Origin: CAWUEZ02 sp963921355
GTDB taxonomy: Bacteria; Pseudomonadota; Alphaproteobacteria; Thalassobaculales; Thalassobaculaceae
Direction: 5' to 3'
DNA length: 64,000 nucleotides
Assembly: GCA_963921355.3 (NCBI GenBank)
Contig: OZ001190.1
Location: forward strand, 3,844,001-3,908,000
Below are positions 1 to 8,474 of this stretch, piece after piece; the first letter of the stretch is position 1, and each line of letters starts with the position of its first letter. The notes under the pieces are model-generated. The model was not told where the DNA came from, searched no databases, and saw only the letters and a program-made list of their open reading frames with translations. The translations under genes were made by a program, and so were the position numbers.

Positions 1-548
1 AGAAGCCCGTTGATCGTCACGTTGTGGCGGACGGTTTCCCGGGCGATGCCGGCAACGAACCCGGTCAGGCCGGCACGCGCACCGTTCGACAGCCCGAGGA
101 TCGGGATCGGCGACTTCACCGCGCCCGACGTGATGTTCACGATCCGCCCGAAGCGACGTTCGATCATGCCGTCGACGGTCGCCTTGATGAGCTCGATCGG
201 TGTCAGCATGTTGGCGTTCACCGCCTTCTGCCAATCCTCGATCTCCCAGTCCCGGAAATTGCCGGGCGGCGGCCCGCCGGCATTGTTGATCAGGATGTCG
301 ACCTGGCCTTCAGCCGCAGCCAGGACCTCGGCGCGTCCTTCGGGGGTCGTGATGTCACAGGCGACCGCCTTGACGTCGACGCCTGTCTGCTGACGGATTT
401 CGTCGGCCGTGGCGTCGAGGGTTTCCTGGGTGCGCGAATTGATGACGAGGTCCACGCCATCCTCGGCCAATGACATGGCGCACGCTTTGCCCAGCCCCTT
501 GCTGGCGGCACAGACGATGGCCTTGCGGCCCTTGATCCCCAGATCCAT
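1..548 (-). CDS. SDR family oxidoreductase, 3' end outside the window
   Basis: Short-chain dehydrogenase/reductase with a Rossmann fold, about 182 residues visible. The start ATG lies 3 bp after the hdaA stop, so it is the last visible gene of that minus-strand operon. The N-terminus shows the dinucleotide-binding glycine motif ASKGLGKA and later the NNAGG motif. The catalytic region is unusual: Ser141 is present (ITSGAVK), but the usual Tyr-x-x-x-Lys is replaced by Ser154-x-x-x-Arg158 (SNGAR). A FabG-like reductase activity should therefore not be assumed. The substrate is unknown and the C-terminus is missing. Confidence 0.85.
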   Translation of the reverse strand, partial: MDLGIKGRKAIVCAASKGLGKACAMSLAEDGVDLVINSRTQETLDATADEIRQQTGVDVKAVACDITTPEGRAEVLAAAEGQVDILINNAGGPPPGNFRDWEIEDWQKAVNANMLTPIELIKATVDGMIERRFGRIVNITSGAVKSPIPILGLSNGARAGLTGFVAGIARETVRHNVTINGL

Positions 549-551
549 CGA

Positions 552-1265
552 TCACTCTCCCTCATTCACCGGCCCCGGAGCATCAGGCTCGCCGGTCTCT
601 TCCTCCAACATACGGCGCACCAGCGCCGTCGAAATCGCGCCCCGGCTTTCCAGCGAGGCCTCATCAAGCCGTCGCGCGAGGCGCTCGGCCGCCGCGAAAG
701 ATCGCTCCATCCGGGCGACCATGTAGGCCACGACATCATCGCGCACGGCGACCTGACGGTCGGCGAAGTGCTTTGCCAGGACCCCGGCGAGCAGGGATTC
801 GTCCGGCAAGCCAATCGATGCGATCGGCAGCGTGGAGAGCCGAGACGCCAGGTCGGGAAGCCGCAATCCGAGACGCGCGGGCGCGCGACGGGACAGAATA
901 AGCACGGATCCCCGGCGTTCCGCCACCGTGTTGTACAGGTGCAGAACCGCCTGCTCGTCGCAGCCCGCATCGAAACGCTCGATCACCGCGTGCTGCGCCG
1001 AGGCCAGGACGCTCGGCACCGCATCAACGGAAAGCTCGGGGGCAACGACGTGTGCTGCAGCACTGCGGGCGCGCCAGACCGCCGCAAGATGGCTCTTGCC
1101 GGAACCTTCCGGCCCGACCAGAGCGAGGCCACGGCCCGGCTCCGGCCAGGACGGCCAACGATCGATCCAGGTCGCCGCGTCGGCGTTCGACGGCGAGATC
1201 AGGAAATCGTCCCGGCCGAGCGCCGTTCGATGCCCGAGATCCAGAAGCAGTTGGCGAGGTGACAT
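552..1265 (-). CDS. hdaA: DnaA-related regulatory inactivator HdaA
   Basis: AAA+ protein of 237 residues related to DnaA domain III. Family members work with the DNA sliding clamp to promote hydrolysis of DnaA-bound ATP after replication starts. The N-terminus MSPRQLLLDLGHR includes a QLLLDL-type clamp-binding element. A Walker A motif (GPEGSGKSH) lies at residues 51-59, and a helical lid region follows toward the C-terminus. It lacks the DnaA DNA-binding domain IV. It starts 4 bp after the PerM-like permease gene stop, an arrangement common in alphaproteobacteria. Identification is by motif, length and context. Confidence 0.85.
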   Translation of the reverse strand: MSPRQLLLDLGHRTALGRDDFLISPSNADAATWIDRWPSWPEPGRGLALVGPEGSGKSHLAAVWRARSAAAHVVAPELSVDAVPSVLASAQHAVIERFDAGCDEQAVLHLYNTVAERRGSVLILSRRAPARLGLRLPDLASRLSTLPIASIGLPDESLLAGVLAKHFADRQVAVRDDVVAYMVARMERSFAAAERLARRLDEASLESRGAISTALVRRMLEEETGEPDAPGPVNEGE

Positions 1266-1269
1266 GGGA

Positions 1270-2346
1270 CTATCCGCGGGGCTCGTCGTCCGCCGGCGGA
1301 ATTCCCTGAAGGTGCAAGGGGCTCGCCAAGTATCGCGACAGACCGAAACGGGCCAGCACGCCGATCACCGCGGCCATGGGAACCGCCAGCAGAATACCGA
1401 GAAAGCCGAACAGGGCACCACCGGCGAGCAGGGCGAAGATCACCCAGACCGGGTGCAGGCCGACCGCGTCGCCCACCAGGTTCGGGGTCAGAACATTGCC
1501 CTCGACCGCCTGGCCGATCACGAAGATGGCGGCGATGATGGCAACGGGGTGCCAGGAGTCGAACTGCAGGAGCGCGAGCCCGATGCTCAGTAAGCCGCCG
1601 ACCAGGGAACCGACGAACGGCACAAAGGAAATCAGGCCGGCCAGCAATCCGATGATCAATCCGAAGTCGAGGCCCGCAACCGACAATCCGATCGCGTAGA
1701 AAGAGCCGAGCGCGAGGCACACCACACCCTGGCCGCGGACAAAGGCGGACAGGGTCTTGTCGATCTCCCGCATCTGGCCGCGGATGGTGTCGGCCTGCGC
1801 GCGCGGCAACCAGTCGTCCACCTTCGCGACGATCTTGTCCCAGTCGCGCAGCAGGTAGAACGACACGATCGGCGTGATCACCAGGATCGAGATCACGTTG
1901 GCGATCCAGGCACCGCCGCTGATCAACCGGCCCAGCACACGCCCCGCCCAGGACAGCACATCACCGGCGACCGCTGGCAGTTTCTCGAGCACGCCGTCTT
2001 CGCTGATACCCGAAACCAGGTCGTGCAGCATCGGCTCGAGCAGTTGACGGACCGTGTCGATATAGGCCGGCAGTTGCGCCGCCAACCGCAACACCTGCCC
2101 CTGAACCAGCGGGACGATCAGCAGAACCGCGCCGATCGTCAGCACGAAGAACAACAGTAGGACAACCAGGGTGGAGAGAGTGCGGCCGAGACGCAGGCGC
2201 TCGGTCCGGTCGACCACCGGATCAAGCAGATAGGCAACCGCCATGCCGGCGACGAACGGGAGCAGCACATCCCGCAGCACGAAGAGCGCAAAGCCGAAGA
2301 CAAACAGAAGGACGAACCAGAATGCCGTCCTCTCTCGACTCGTCAC
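1270..2346 (-). CDS. AI-2E family transporter (PerM-like permease)
   Basis: Polytopic inner-membrane protein of 358 residues with two N-terminal hydrophobic segments (about 10-40 and 58-85), a long hydrophilic region with an amphipathic stretch, and a C-terminal block of several membrane helices. This is the layout of the AI-2E/PerM exporter family. Its start overlaps the stop of the upstream DUF2066 gene by 4 bp, indicating translational coupling. The transported compound cannot be told from sequence; family members include autoinducer-2 exporters and sodium/proton antiporters. Conserved context with hdaA and the purM divergon supports the call. Confidence 0.85.
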   Translation of the reverse strand: MTSRERTAFWFVLLFVFGFALFVLRDVLLPFVAGMAVAYLLDPVVDRTERLRLGRTLSTLVVLLLFFVLTIGAVLLIVPLVQGQVLRLAAQLPAYIDTVRQLLEPMLHDLVSGISEDGVLEKLPAVAGDVLSWAGRVLGRLISGGAWIANVISILVITPIVSFYLLRDWDKIVAKVDDWLPRAQADTIRGQMREIDKTLSAFVRGQGVVCLALGSFYAIGLSVAGLDFGLIIGLLAGLISFVPFVGSLVGGLLSIGLALLQFDSWHPVAIIAAIFVIGQAVEGNVLTPNLVGDAVGLHPVWVIFALLAGGALFGFLGILLAVPMAAVIGVLARFGLSRYLASPLHLQGIPPADDEPRG

Positions 2347-3584
2347 GAGGCCCCTCCGGCGGGCGCACCCGGCGCCGGCTGAACCGCCGGGTCCGTCGGA
2401 ACTGTTTCGGCGGGAACGTTGGCATCGTCCAGACCGTCCGTTGACGCCGGATCGGCGGACGGCGCGTCCTCGGCTGCCGGTTCCTCAACGGATGGCGGCT
2501 GCTGACCCCGCTCCACGAGAACGTAGTCCCCCGCCCCCGGTTGAAGCTGCAGGTCACGCTGTTCGAGCGCGACCCGGAGTTGTTCGGCGTCGCCATTGAC
2601 CCAGAGATCCAGCAATGCCTCACGATTGGTGAGCTGAATGACGTCGAAACGCGGGACAATGACCGTGCGCTCCAGCGCCTCCCGGATTTCCAGCCAGCGT
2701 GTCAGCGAGTCGATCGGGACCGTCACCGTCACCCGGCTTTCCAGGCCGCTCCGGATCAGGTTCTCACGCTTCCAGGCATCTTCAACCAGGGTCACCGTGC
2801 GCGCCGCGGCGGCCTCGAACCGCGTGCGATCATCGCTGCCCTCGCCCGCCTCTACGGTCTCGATCAGGGTCGAGTCGAAACCAGTCGGACCGATCCGCTG
2901 AACGGCGATCTGGACCGCCCCCCCGAACCGCGGAATTGCGCGCACGACCACGCTGTCCCGCGCCCCGTAGCGTTCGGCGATGCGCGACAGGGCGGCTGGA
3001 TCGCCGGTCATTGCCTGGTTGGTGGCCAGATCGCGAATATCGGCAAGGTCGCCATAGGGGACGACCAGAGGGACCAGGCCGGCCGGGAGACGGGCCCGCG
3101 ACCAGGCCGCGCGGAACGGGTTCGGCTCCTCCCACAGGAAGGGCCCGCCGCCGAAATCGACGATCGGAACGACGAGAACCGGAAGACTGCGGGTCTCGGC
3201 AAACGGAATGCCCAGGCGCAGGAACAGGTTCCGGACCTGCGCCGGATCGAACGCCACGGTCATGTCGGCGATATAGCGGACCGTCGAACTGCGCTCGTTC
3301 GCGATCTCGAAGCCGAGCACCAGGTCGCCCAGCTCCGCGTCCGTGCGGGGCGGCAGAGACCCGGTATCCCGGCTGGGCACAAGGCGGGCGACCAGACGGT
3401 CGAATGCCGCCCGTCGGCCCTCGGTGACCGCCAGTTCACGCGCCGCAACCGCGGTCTCCGCCGTGGCATCCACGGGGACCCCTCGGACCGTGTAGATCTC
3501 CTGACCCAAGGCGGGACTGGCGGCCGGCAAGACGGCGGCCCATGCTGTCACGACCAGGACGAAGCTCAGAAAACGAAGGCGCAC
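2343..3584 (-). CDS. DUF2066 domain-containing exported protein
   Basis: About 413 residues. The frame is open further upstream into purM, so the start was placed at GTG 3584, which begins a clear signal peptide (VRLRFLSFVLVVTAWAAV, cleavage near ALGQE). After it comes a DUF2066 region of roughly 300 residues. The last 60 residues are an acidic, proline- and alanine-rich tail, probably disordered. It is first in the minus-strand run leading to the permease, hdaA and the SDR, and is divergent from purM. The function of DUF2066 is unknown; the signal peptide implies a periplasmic or envelope location. Confidence 0.75.
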   Translation of the reverse strand: MRLRFLSFVLVVTAWAAVLPAASPALGQEIYTVRGVPVDATAETAVAARELAVTEGRRAAFDRLVARLVPSRDTGSLPPRTDAELGDLVLGFEIANERSSTVRYIADMTVAFDPAQVRNLFLRLGIPFAETRSLPVLVVPIVDFGGGPFLWEEPNPFRAAWSRARLPAGLVPLVVPYGDLADIRDLATNQAMTGDPAALSRIAERYGARDSVVVRAIPRFGGAVQIAVQRIGPTGFDSTLIETVEAGEGSDDRTRFEAAAARTVTLVEDAWKRENLIRSGLESRVTVTVPIDSLTRWLEIREALERTVIVPRFDVIQLTNREALLDLWVNGDAEQLRVALEQRDLQLQPGAGDYVLVERGQQPPSVEEPAAEDAPSADPASTDGLDDANVPAETVPTDPAVQPAPGAPAGGAS

Positions 3585-3690
3585 GCCGAATGACCACTTG
3601 CCGCTTGCGGGGACCTGTCGCGCCACGGCATAAACCGCGAACGCGGCGGAACGGTGACGGGCACCGTTGACCGCCTTATAGCTCAGCGCG

Positions 3691-4782
3691 GTGGAGGAGA
3701 CCATAAGCGCCCCCCAACGCCCCAACGAACCGCTCACCTACCGCGATGCGGGCGTCGACATCGATGCCGGAGGCGCGTTGGTTGACGCCATCAAACCCCT
3801 GGCGGCCTCGACGCGGCGGCCGGGTGCCAACGCCGATCTCGGCGGGTTCGGCGGTCTTTTTGATCTCCGGGCCGCCGGTTTCAGTGACCCGATTCTGGTC
3901 GCGGCAACCGATGGGGTCGGCACCAAGCTCCGGGTGGCGATCGAAGCGGATCAGCACGCCACTGTCGGCGTCGATCTGGTCGCCATGTGCGTGAATGATC
4001 TGGTGGTCCAGGGTGCCGAACCCCTGATGTTCTTGGACTATTACGCGACCGGCCAACTGAACACGGAGGTCGCCCGGTCGGTGGTCTCGGGCATCGCGGA
4101 AGGTTGCCGGCAGGCCGGTTGCGGTCTGGTGGGCGGCGAGACGGCGGAGATGCCCGGCATGTATGCGGCCGGCGACTATGACCTGGCCGGATTCGCCGTC
4201 GGCGCCGTCGAGCGCGACCGGGTCCTGGCGCCGAACCAGGTCAAACCGGGCGACATTGTCCTCGGGCTGCCGTCTTCCGGCGTCCACGCCAATGGCTTCT
4301 CGCTGGTGCGCCGTATCGTCGAGCGGTCCGGTCTGAGCTGGGACGCGGCCTCGCCCTTTGCCGAGGGCCGGACCCTCGCCGAGGCTCTGCTGGAGCCGAC
4401 CCGCATTTACGTAAAGCCCTGTCTGGCCGCAGTGGCGACCAGCGGAGTAACCGGTCTGGTGCATGTGACCGGCGGCGGACTGATCGAGAACCCGCCGCGG
4501 GTCTACAGCGAGGACCTCGCCATGAAGCTCGATCTGGGCGCATGGCAGCCCCTGCCGGTGTTCCGATGGCTGGCCAGCGTAGGCGGAGTGGAACCGCGGG
4601 AAATGCTGCGGACCTTCAACTGTGGTCTCGGCATGCTGGTGATCGTGCGGGAAGCGGCACTGGAGGCGGTCGAGGCCGCCTTGCGTGCGACCGGCGAAGC
4701 CCCCTTGCGGGTCGGTCAGATCGTGCAGCGCACCGGTCCGGCGGTCGAGTTCGACGGTCTTTCACAGACCTGGCTCGCCTGA
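3691..4782 (+). CDS. purM: Phosphoribosylformylglycinamidine cyclo-ligase
   Basis: AIR synthetase, the fifth step of purine synthesis: ATP-dependent closure of the imidazole ring of FGAM to give AIR in the cytoplasm. The 363-residue product matches the family length (about 345-360). Visible signatures are YRDAGVDIDAGG near the N-terminus, a GGFGGLFD stretch, the nucleotide-binding ATDGVGTKLR, and GGETAEMPGMY. It is followed after 3 bp by purN, and the two genes form a short purine operon divergent from the DUF2066 gene. The assignment is secure. Confidence 0.97.
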   Translation: MEETISAPQRPNEPLTYRDAGVDIDAGGALVDAIKPLAASTRRPGANADLGGFGGLFDLRAAGFSDPILVAATDGVGTKLRVAIEADQHATVGVDLVAMCVNDLVVQGAEPLMFLDYYATGQLNTEVARSVVSGIAEGCRQAGCGLVGGETAEMPGMYAAGDYDLAGFAVGAVERDRVLAPNQVKPGDIVLGLPSSGVHANGFSLVRRIVERSGLSWDAASPFAEGRTLAEALLEPTRIYVKPCLAAVATSGVTGLVHVTGGGLIENPPRVYSEDLAMKLDLGAWQPLPVFRWLASVGGVEPREMLRTFNCGLGMLVIVREAALEAVEAALRATGEAPLRVGQIVQRTGPAVEFDGLSQTWLA

Positions 4783-4785
4783 GCG

Positions 4786-5442
4786 ATGGCCCGCGCCAAG
4801 GTCGGCGTCCTGATTTCCGGTCGCGGCAGCAACCTGCAGGCGCTGCTGGATGCTGCGAAGGATCCGACCTACCCCACGGACATCGCCCTGGTCATTTCCA
4901 ACCGTCCGCAGGCCGGCGGGCTCGCCCGAGCCGAGTCGGCGGGTGTGACCGCCTTGACGGTCGACCACAAGGCGTTCACCGACCGGGCGGCCTTCGAAGC
5001 GGAGATTGACCGGCATTTGCGGGATGCCGGGTGCGAGATCATTTGCCTCGCCGGCTTCATGCGCATCCTGTCTGAGGATTTCGTGGCCGGCTGGCCGGGA
5101 CGGATCCTGAACATTCATCCGTCCCTGCTGCCTGCCTTCAAAGGCCTCGACGTCCAGCAGCAGGCGCTCGATGCCGGCGTCAAGATTGCCGGATGCAGCG
5201 TCCATCTGGTCACCGCCGATCTCGACGGGGGGCCGATTCTGGCCCAGGCGGCGGTGCCGGTGCTGGCCGACGACGACGCCGCCCGCCTGTCGGCGCGGAT
5301 TCTCGAGCAGGAACACCGGCTCTATCCCGCCGCCTTGGCCTGGCTGGCAAGCGGGCGCGTTCAGATCGACGGCGGAAATGCTACGATCAAGGGTACCGGT
5401 CGCGACGGTGCCTTGGTCTCGCCACCAATTGCCCCAAGATAG
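4786..5442 (+). CDS. purN: Phosphoribosylglycinamide formyltransferase
   Basis: GAR transformylase transfers the formyl group of 10-formyltetrahydrofolate to GAR in purine synthesis. The 218-residue product shows the N-terminal phosphate-binding SGRGSNLQAL, the active-site NIHPSLLPAFKG with the conserved Asn and His, and the later Asp in TADLDGGPI. It lies 3 bp downstream of purM. A tail of about 20 residues beyond the usual end (GNATIKGTGRDGAL) is poorly conserved-looking. The enzyme is cytoplasmic and the assignment is secure. Confidence 0.96.
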   Translation: MARAKVGVLISGRGSNLQALLDAAKDPTYPTDIALVISNRPQAGGLARAESAGVTALTVDHKAFTDRAAFEAEIDRHLRDAGCEIICLAGFMRILSEDFVAGWPGRILNIHPSLLPAFKGLDVQQQALDAGVKIAGCSVHLVTADLDGGPILAQAAVPVLADDDAARLSARILEQEHRLYPAALAWLASGRVQIDGGNATIKGTGRDGALVSPPIAPR

Positions 5443-5482
5443 AGACTGTCCACCGTCCGCCAATCTGCCTCGGGATGCCGCC

Positions 5483-6136
5483 GTGGTTCGTGTCTCTCTC
5501 GCCGCCGCCGTTCTGGTGTTCGCGCTCATCGGCGCCGGAAAGCCGGCCCTGGCCCACCCCCATGTCTGGATCGACCTGCGGGTCGAGCTGCTGTTCGACG
5601 CCAACGGCCATTTGACCGGGCTGCGCCAGACCTGGCTCGCCGACGAGCTGTACTCCGCCTTTGCGACCGAAGGCTTCGACGGCGACGGGGATGGCACACC
5701 GGATTCCACGGCGCTGAACGCGCTGCTGGCCGAGAACCTCAGAAACCTCAAGGAATACGGCTACTTCACAGTCGTCGAGGATCAGCGAGGCCCGATCGCG
5801 ACCGGTGAGGTGACGACCTTCGCGTCGACCATGCGGGGTCCGCAACTGCAGATGGTCTTCGAACTGCCCCTGGCACGGCCCTATGACCCGCGCGCCGGTG
5901 ACCTGCGCTACGCGATCTACGACCCGAGCTACTACATCTCGATGCTGCACGCGGAGCGCGATGACGCCGTCAGTCTGGTCGGGGCACCGGACGGTTGTGG
6001 ATTGCGGGTCGGAAAGCCGCCGGCGACGGCGTACGAGATCGCCATGGCCGCCGCGGTCGGCAAAGAAGGGCAGTTGCCGACCGGTATGGGCAGGATCTTT
6101 GCGGAAACGGTGACGGTCGCATGCGCCGCGCACTAG
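5483..6136 (+). CDS. DUF1007 family exported protein
   Basis: Probably 217 residues. GTG 5483 was chosen because it has a GGGA element about 7 bp upstream and opens a signal peptide (VVRVSLAAAVLVFALIG, cleavage after ALA). The mature protein begins HPHVWIDLRVELLF, the hallmark of DUF1007 proteins, which are usually encoded beside nickel/cobalt/zinc transporters. Its stop overlaps the start of the NicO transporter by 16 bp, so the two are very likely made together. A role as a periplasmic metal-handling partner is inferred from that pairing and the N-terminal histidines; it has not been established for the family. Confidence 0.85.
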   Translation: MVRVSLAAAVLVFALIGAGKPALAHPHVWIDLRVELLFDANGHLTGLRQTWLADELYSAFATEGFDGDGDGTPDSTALNALLAENLRNLKEYGYFTVVEDQRGPIATGEVTTFASTMRGPQLQMVFELPLARPYDPRAGDLRYAIYDPSYYISMLHAERDDAVSLVGAPDGCGLRVGKPPATAYEIAMAAAVGKEGQLPTGMGRIFAETVTVACAAH

Positions 6137-7101
6137 GCCGCTGGTCCGCCGTCGGCCTGCTGGCGGCGCTCGCTGCGGCGGCGGCCGCGACCCAGGCGTC
6201 GGACGGCCCGACGGCCTGGACCGCGGTCGTGGCCGGAATTGCGCAACTCCAGCAGGACTTTCACCGGGAATTGATTGACGCGCTGCGCGCGCTCTCCGAG
6301 TCGGCCAGTGTCAGCGCCGCCTGGGCGCTGATCGTGGCGAGCTTTCTGTACGGGGTGTTCCACGCGGCCGGCCCCGGCCACGGAAAAGCGGTGATCTCCA
6401 CCTATCTGCTTGCGACCGACCAGGACCTGCGCCGCGGTATCGCCCTCAGCGCGGCGTCGTCGCTGTTCCAGGGCGTGGTCGCGGTCGCCCTGGTCTACGG
6501 CCTGATCGCGCTGGCCGGCTGGCTGCCGAGGGACACCACAACGGCCGTCTCGTGGAGCGAGCGGGCGAGCTATGCGTTGGTTGTCCTGTTGGGCATGTTC
6601 CTGGCCTGGCGTGGCGTGCGGGCCCTGATCCGCCGCGCCCGCGCCCGCGCCAGCGCGCGCGATGCCGGATACGGGGACGCGTCTCATGACCACGGGGCTC
6701 ACGACCATGGCGCCTGCGGGCACGTTCACGGTCCGAGCGTCACCGAGCTGAGACGCGCCTCGAGCTTGCGAGAGATGGCAGGAATCGTCCTGTCGGTGGG
6801 CCTGCGCCCCTGCACCGGCGCGGTCCTGGTTCTGGTGTTCGCCCGCGCCGCGGACCTGGCATGGGCGGGTCTGGCGGCGGTGGCGGCGATGTCAGTGGGC
6901 ACCGCTCTTACCGTCTCTGCCCTGGCCGTGGCCGCCGTCAAAGCCCGGAGCCTGGTGGTTTCATACGGCGATCACCGGTCTTCGGCATGGGCCGCGGTTC
7001 TGGATGCCGTCGCCATCATCGGCGGCGCGATTCTGGTCCTGCTGGGGATCTCGTTGCTGAAGACGTCCTTGCTGCCGGCCCATCCCCTCGGCCTCGGCTG
7101 A
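6121..7101 (+). CDS. NicO/RcnA-type nickel-cobalt (or zinc) transporter
   Basis: Inner-membrane metal transporter of 326 residues. ATG 6121 lies inside the 3' end of the DUF1007 gene and opens a hydrophobic signal-like segment. Two NicO motifs are visible: HAAGPGHGKA at 81-90 and GLRPCTGAVLVL at 227-238. Between the two membrane blocks, residues 189-204 form a loop rich in His, Asp and Cys (SHDHGAHDHGACGHVH), typical of metal-sensing loops. About six to seven membrane segments are expected. Whether it exports or imports, and which metal it carries, cannot be decided from sequence. Confidence 0.88.
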   Translation: MRRALGRWSAVGLLAALAAAAAATQASDGPTAWTAVVAGIAQLQQDFHRELIDALRALSESASVSAAWALIVASFLYGVFHAAGPGHGKAVISTYLLATDQDLRRGIALSAASSLFQGVVAVALVYGLIALAGWLPRDTTTAVSWSERASYALVVLLGMFLAWRGVRALIRRARARASARDAGYGDASHDHGAHDHGACGHVHGPSVTELRRASSLREMAGIVLSVGLRPCTGAVLVLVFARAADLAWAGLAAVAAMSVGTALTVSALAVAAVKARSLVVSYGDHRSSAWAAVLDAVAIIGGAILVLLGISLLKTSLLPAHPLGLG

Positions 7102-7182
7102 GCGCAGGATCTTTTCGCCCTCGATCGATTTCCGTATAATCATGCCCGAGAGTTTCATCTGCAGATCGGGAGGCAGCGGAGC

Positions 7183-7317
7183 ATGGCCGGCGAAGACCAA
7201 TTTCCGGAATTGACGAAGTCGCATCGCGCAACCTGGGAGGGGTTCATGACGTTCACCCTCTGGAGCGGTATCGCGATCGTGGTGATCCTGATCCTGATGG
7301 CGGTCTTCCTGGTCTGA
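7183..7317 (+). CDS. aa3-type cytochrome c oxidase subunit IV
   Basis: Small membrane protein of 44 residues. An RBS (GGGAGG, 7168-7173) precedes ATG 7183 at suitable spacing. A hydrophilic N-terminus (MAGEDQFPELTKSHRATWEGF) is followed by one helix (FTLWSGIAIVVILILMAVFL). This is the architecture of the small subunit of alphaproteobacterial aa3 oxidases, where the single helix packs beside the core subunits. It stands alone here, with no cox operon nearby. The Trp-Glu-Gly-Phe junction before the helix supports the call. Confidence 0.82.
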   Translation: MAGEDQFPELTKSHRATWEGFMTFTLWSGIAIVVILILMAVFLV

Positions 7318-7356
7318 TCGGATCCCCCTTCATCACGCCTCAATGAGGGCGCGAAT

Positions 7357-7388
7357 CAAAAAGGGCCGGTCCAAAAGGACCGGCCCTT
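7357..7388 (-). terminator. Rho-independent terminator of ndk
   Basis: A perfect 12-bp stem (GGGCCGGTCC core) with an AAAA/TTTT loop lies 20 bp after the ndk stop. Read on the minus strand it is followed by a run of five T residues. It is a textbook intrinsic terminator for ndk. On the plus strand it lacks a strong T-run but may still slow transcription arriving from the cox IV gene. Confidence 0.92.
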
Positions 7389-7408
7389 CGCATTTGCGGA
7401 TTGGTCGT

Positions 7409-7831
7409 TCAGCCGACGATCTCGTTCCCGCTGAAGAACTGCGCGATCTCGACGGCCGCGGTCTCCGGCGCGTCCGAGCCGTGCACCGAGTTCTCGCCGA
7501 TCGACTGGGCATAGGCCTTGCGGATGGTCCCCTCGGCGGCTTCCGCCGGATTGGTCGCGCCCATGACGTCGCGATACTTGAGCACCGCGTTGTCGCCTTC
7601 CAGCACCTGCACAACCACCGGAGCGGAGATCATGAAGTCGACCAGCTCGCCGAAGAACGGCCGCTCCTTGTGGACCGCGTAGAAGGTCTCGGCCTGACCC
7701 CGGGTCATATGGATCCGCTTCTGCGCGACGATGCGCAGACCGGCATCCTCGATCATGGCGTTGACCTTGCCGGTCAGGTTCCGCTCGGTGGCGTCGGGCT
7801 TGATGATGGAAAAGGTGCGCTCGAGGGCCAT
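7409..7831 (-). CDS. ndk: Nucleoside diphosphate kinase
   Basis: Cytoplasmic enzyme of 140 residues that transfers the gamma phosphate of ATP to other NDPs through a phosphohistidine. The N-terminus ALERTFSIIKPDATERNLTG and the active-site block NSVHGSDAPETA with the catalytic His are diagnostic, and length is exact for the family. ATG 7831 was chosen over upstream in-frame codons because it matches the family start. Transcribed alone, ending at a strong terminator. Confidence 0.97.
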   Translation of the reverse strand: MALERTFSIIKPDATERNLTGKVNAMIEDAGLRIVAQKRIHMTRGQAETFYAVHKERPFFGELVDFMISAPVVVQVLEGDNAVLKYRDVMGATNPAEAAEGTIRKAYAQSIGENSVHGSDAPETAAVEIAQFFSGNEIVG

Positions 7832-7944
7832 GGCTCTCACTTCCGTCGGTCGTTGGTTGAGGGCTGAGGAGGTTATGTCTCTGGAGGGCGGGAACCGCCC
7901 GGCGCGCGCCTTATAGCGGCGTGGTTGCGGCGCGGCAACAGGCT

Positions 7945-8394
7945 CTATCCCGCCTTCTGCCAGCCACCGCCGTCGCCTTGCTTCCAATAGGTCAGCGCGT
8001 GTCCGGCGTCCTTCGCCGCCTTCCAGCGTTGCCGGGCGGCAGCGACCGCGCTGTCGTCGCGACCGTCGAACAGGTCGAACACCCGTTTGAAGACATCCAA
8101 ATCGTCGGCCTCGACACCGTCGGCGAGAAACAGAAACGTCGCCGCGTTCGGGTTCTCCGCCCGATCCGTCAGCCAGACCGGCTGCAGTTCCGCCTCGCCT
8201 TCCCGCTCGGTGCCGTGGGGCAGCCAGGCGCGGTCCTCGTATGTCCAGAGATGGGCGTTCAAGGCCTGCACCCGTTCTTCGGTGGCAAGCCGAACGACGG
8301 CCCGCTCCCCGGCCTCCAGGGTCTTTTCGAGTAGTTTGGGCAGCGCCCGCTCGAGCGCGGTGGCCGTCAGGTGATAGAAGCCGATATCGGTCAC
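7945..8394 (-). CDS. holC: DNA polymerase III subunit chi
   Basis: Chi subunit of the clamp-loader complex, 149 residues; in the family it links the loader to single-strand DNA-binding protein. The start MTDIGFYHLTATALERALPKLLEK and the later block FLFLADGVEADDLDVFKRVFDLFDG are typical of HolC. It is transcribed leftward toward ndk with about 110 bp between. The usual alphaproteobacterial upstream neighbour pepA is absent; putA is divergent instead. Confidence 0.9.
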   Translation of the reverse strand: MTDIGFYHLTATALERALPKLLEKTLEAGERAVVRLATEERVQALNAHLWTYEDRAWLPHGTEREGEAELQPVWLTDRAENPNAATFLFLADGVEADDLDVFKRVFDLFDGRDDSAVAAARQRWKAAKDAGHALTYWKQGDGGGWQKAG

Positions 8395-8421
8395 GATCGT
8401 TTATGGTCCTGGTGTCCCAAT

Positions 8422-8449
8422 CGAGAACTTCGTTTAAACGAAGCTCTCG
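8422..8449. promoter_or_regulatory. 28-bp palindrome in the holC/putA divergent promoter region
   Basis: The core CTTCGTTTAAACGAAG (8428-8443) is a perfect 16-bp palindrome. Outer arms extend it to 28 bp (CGAGA on the left, CTCTCG on the right) with one mismatched pair. It lies 28 bp upstream of the holC start and about 170 bp upstream of putA. Its form is that of a dimeric regulator operator; a putA regulator of the Lrp/AsnC (PutR) type is one option. The regulator is not encoded in the window. Confidence 0.6.
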
Positions 8450-8474
8450 TGAATCGGTACACTCCCTTGTTGAA

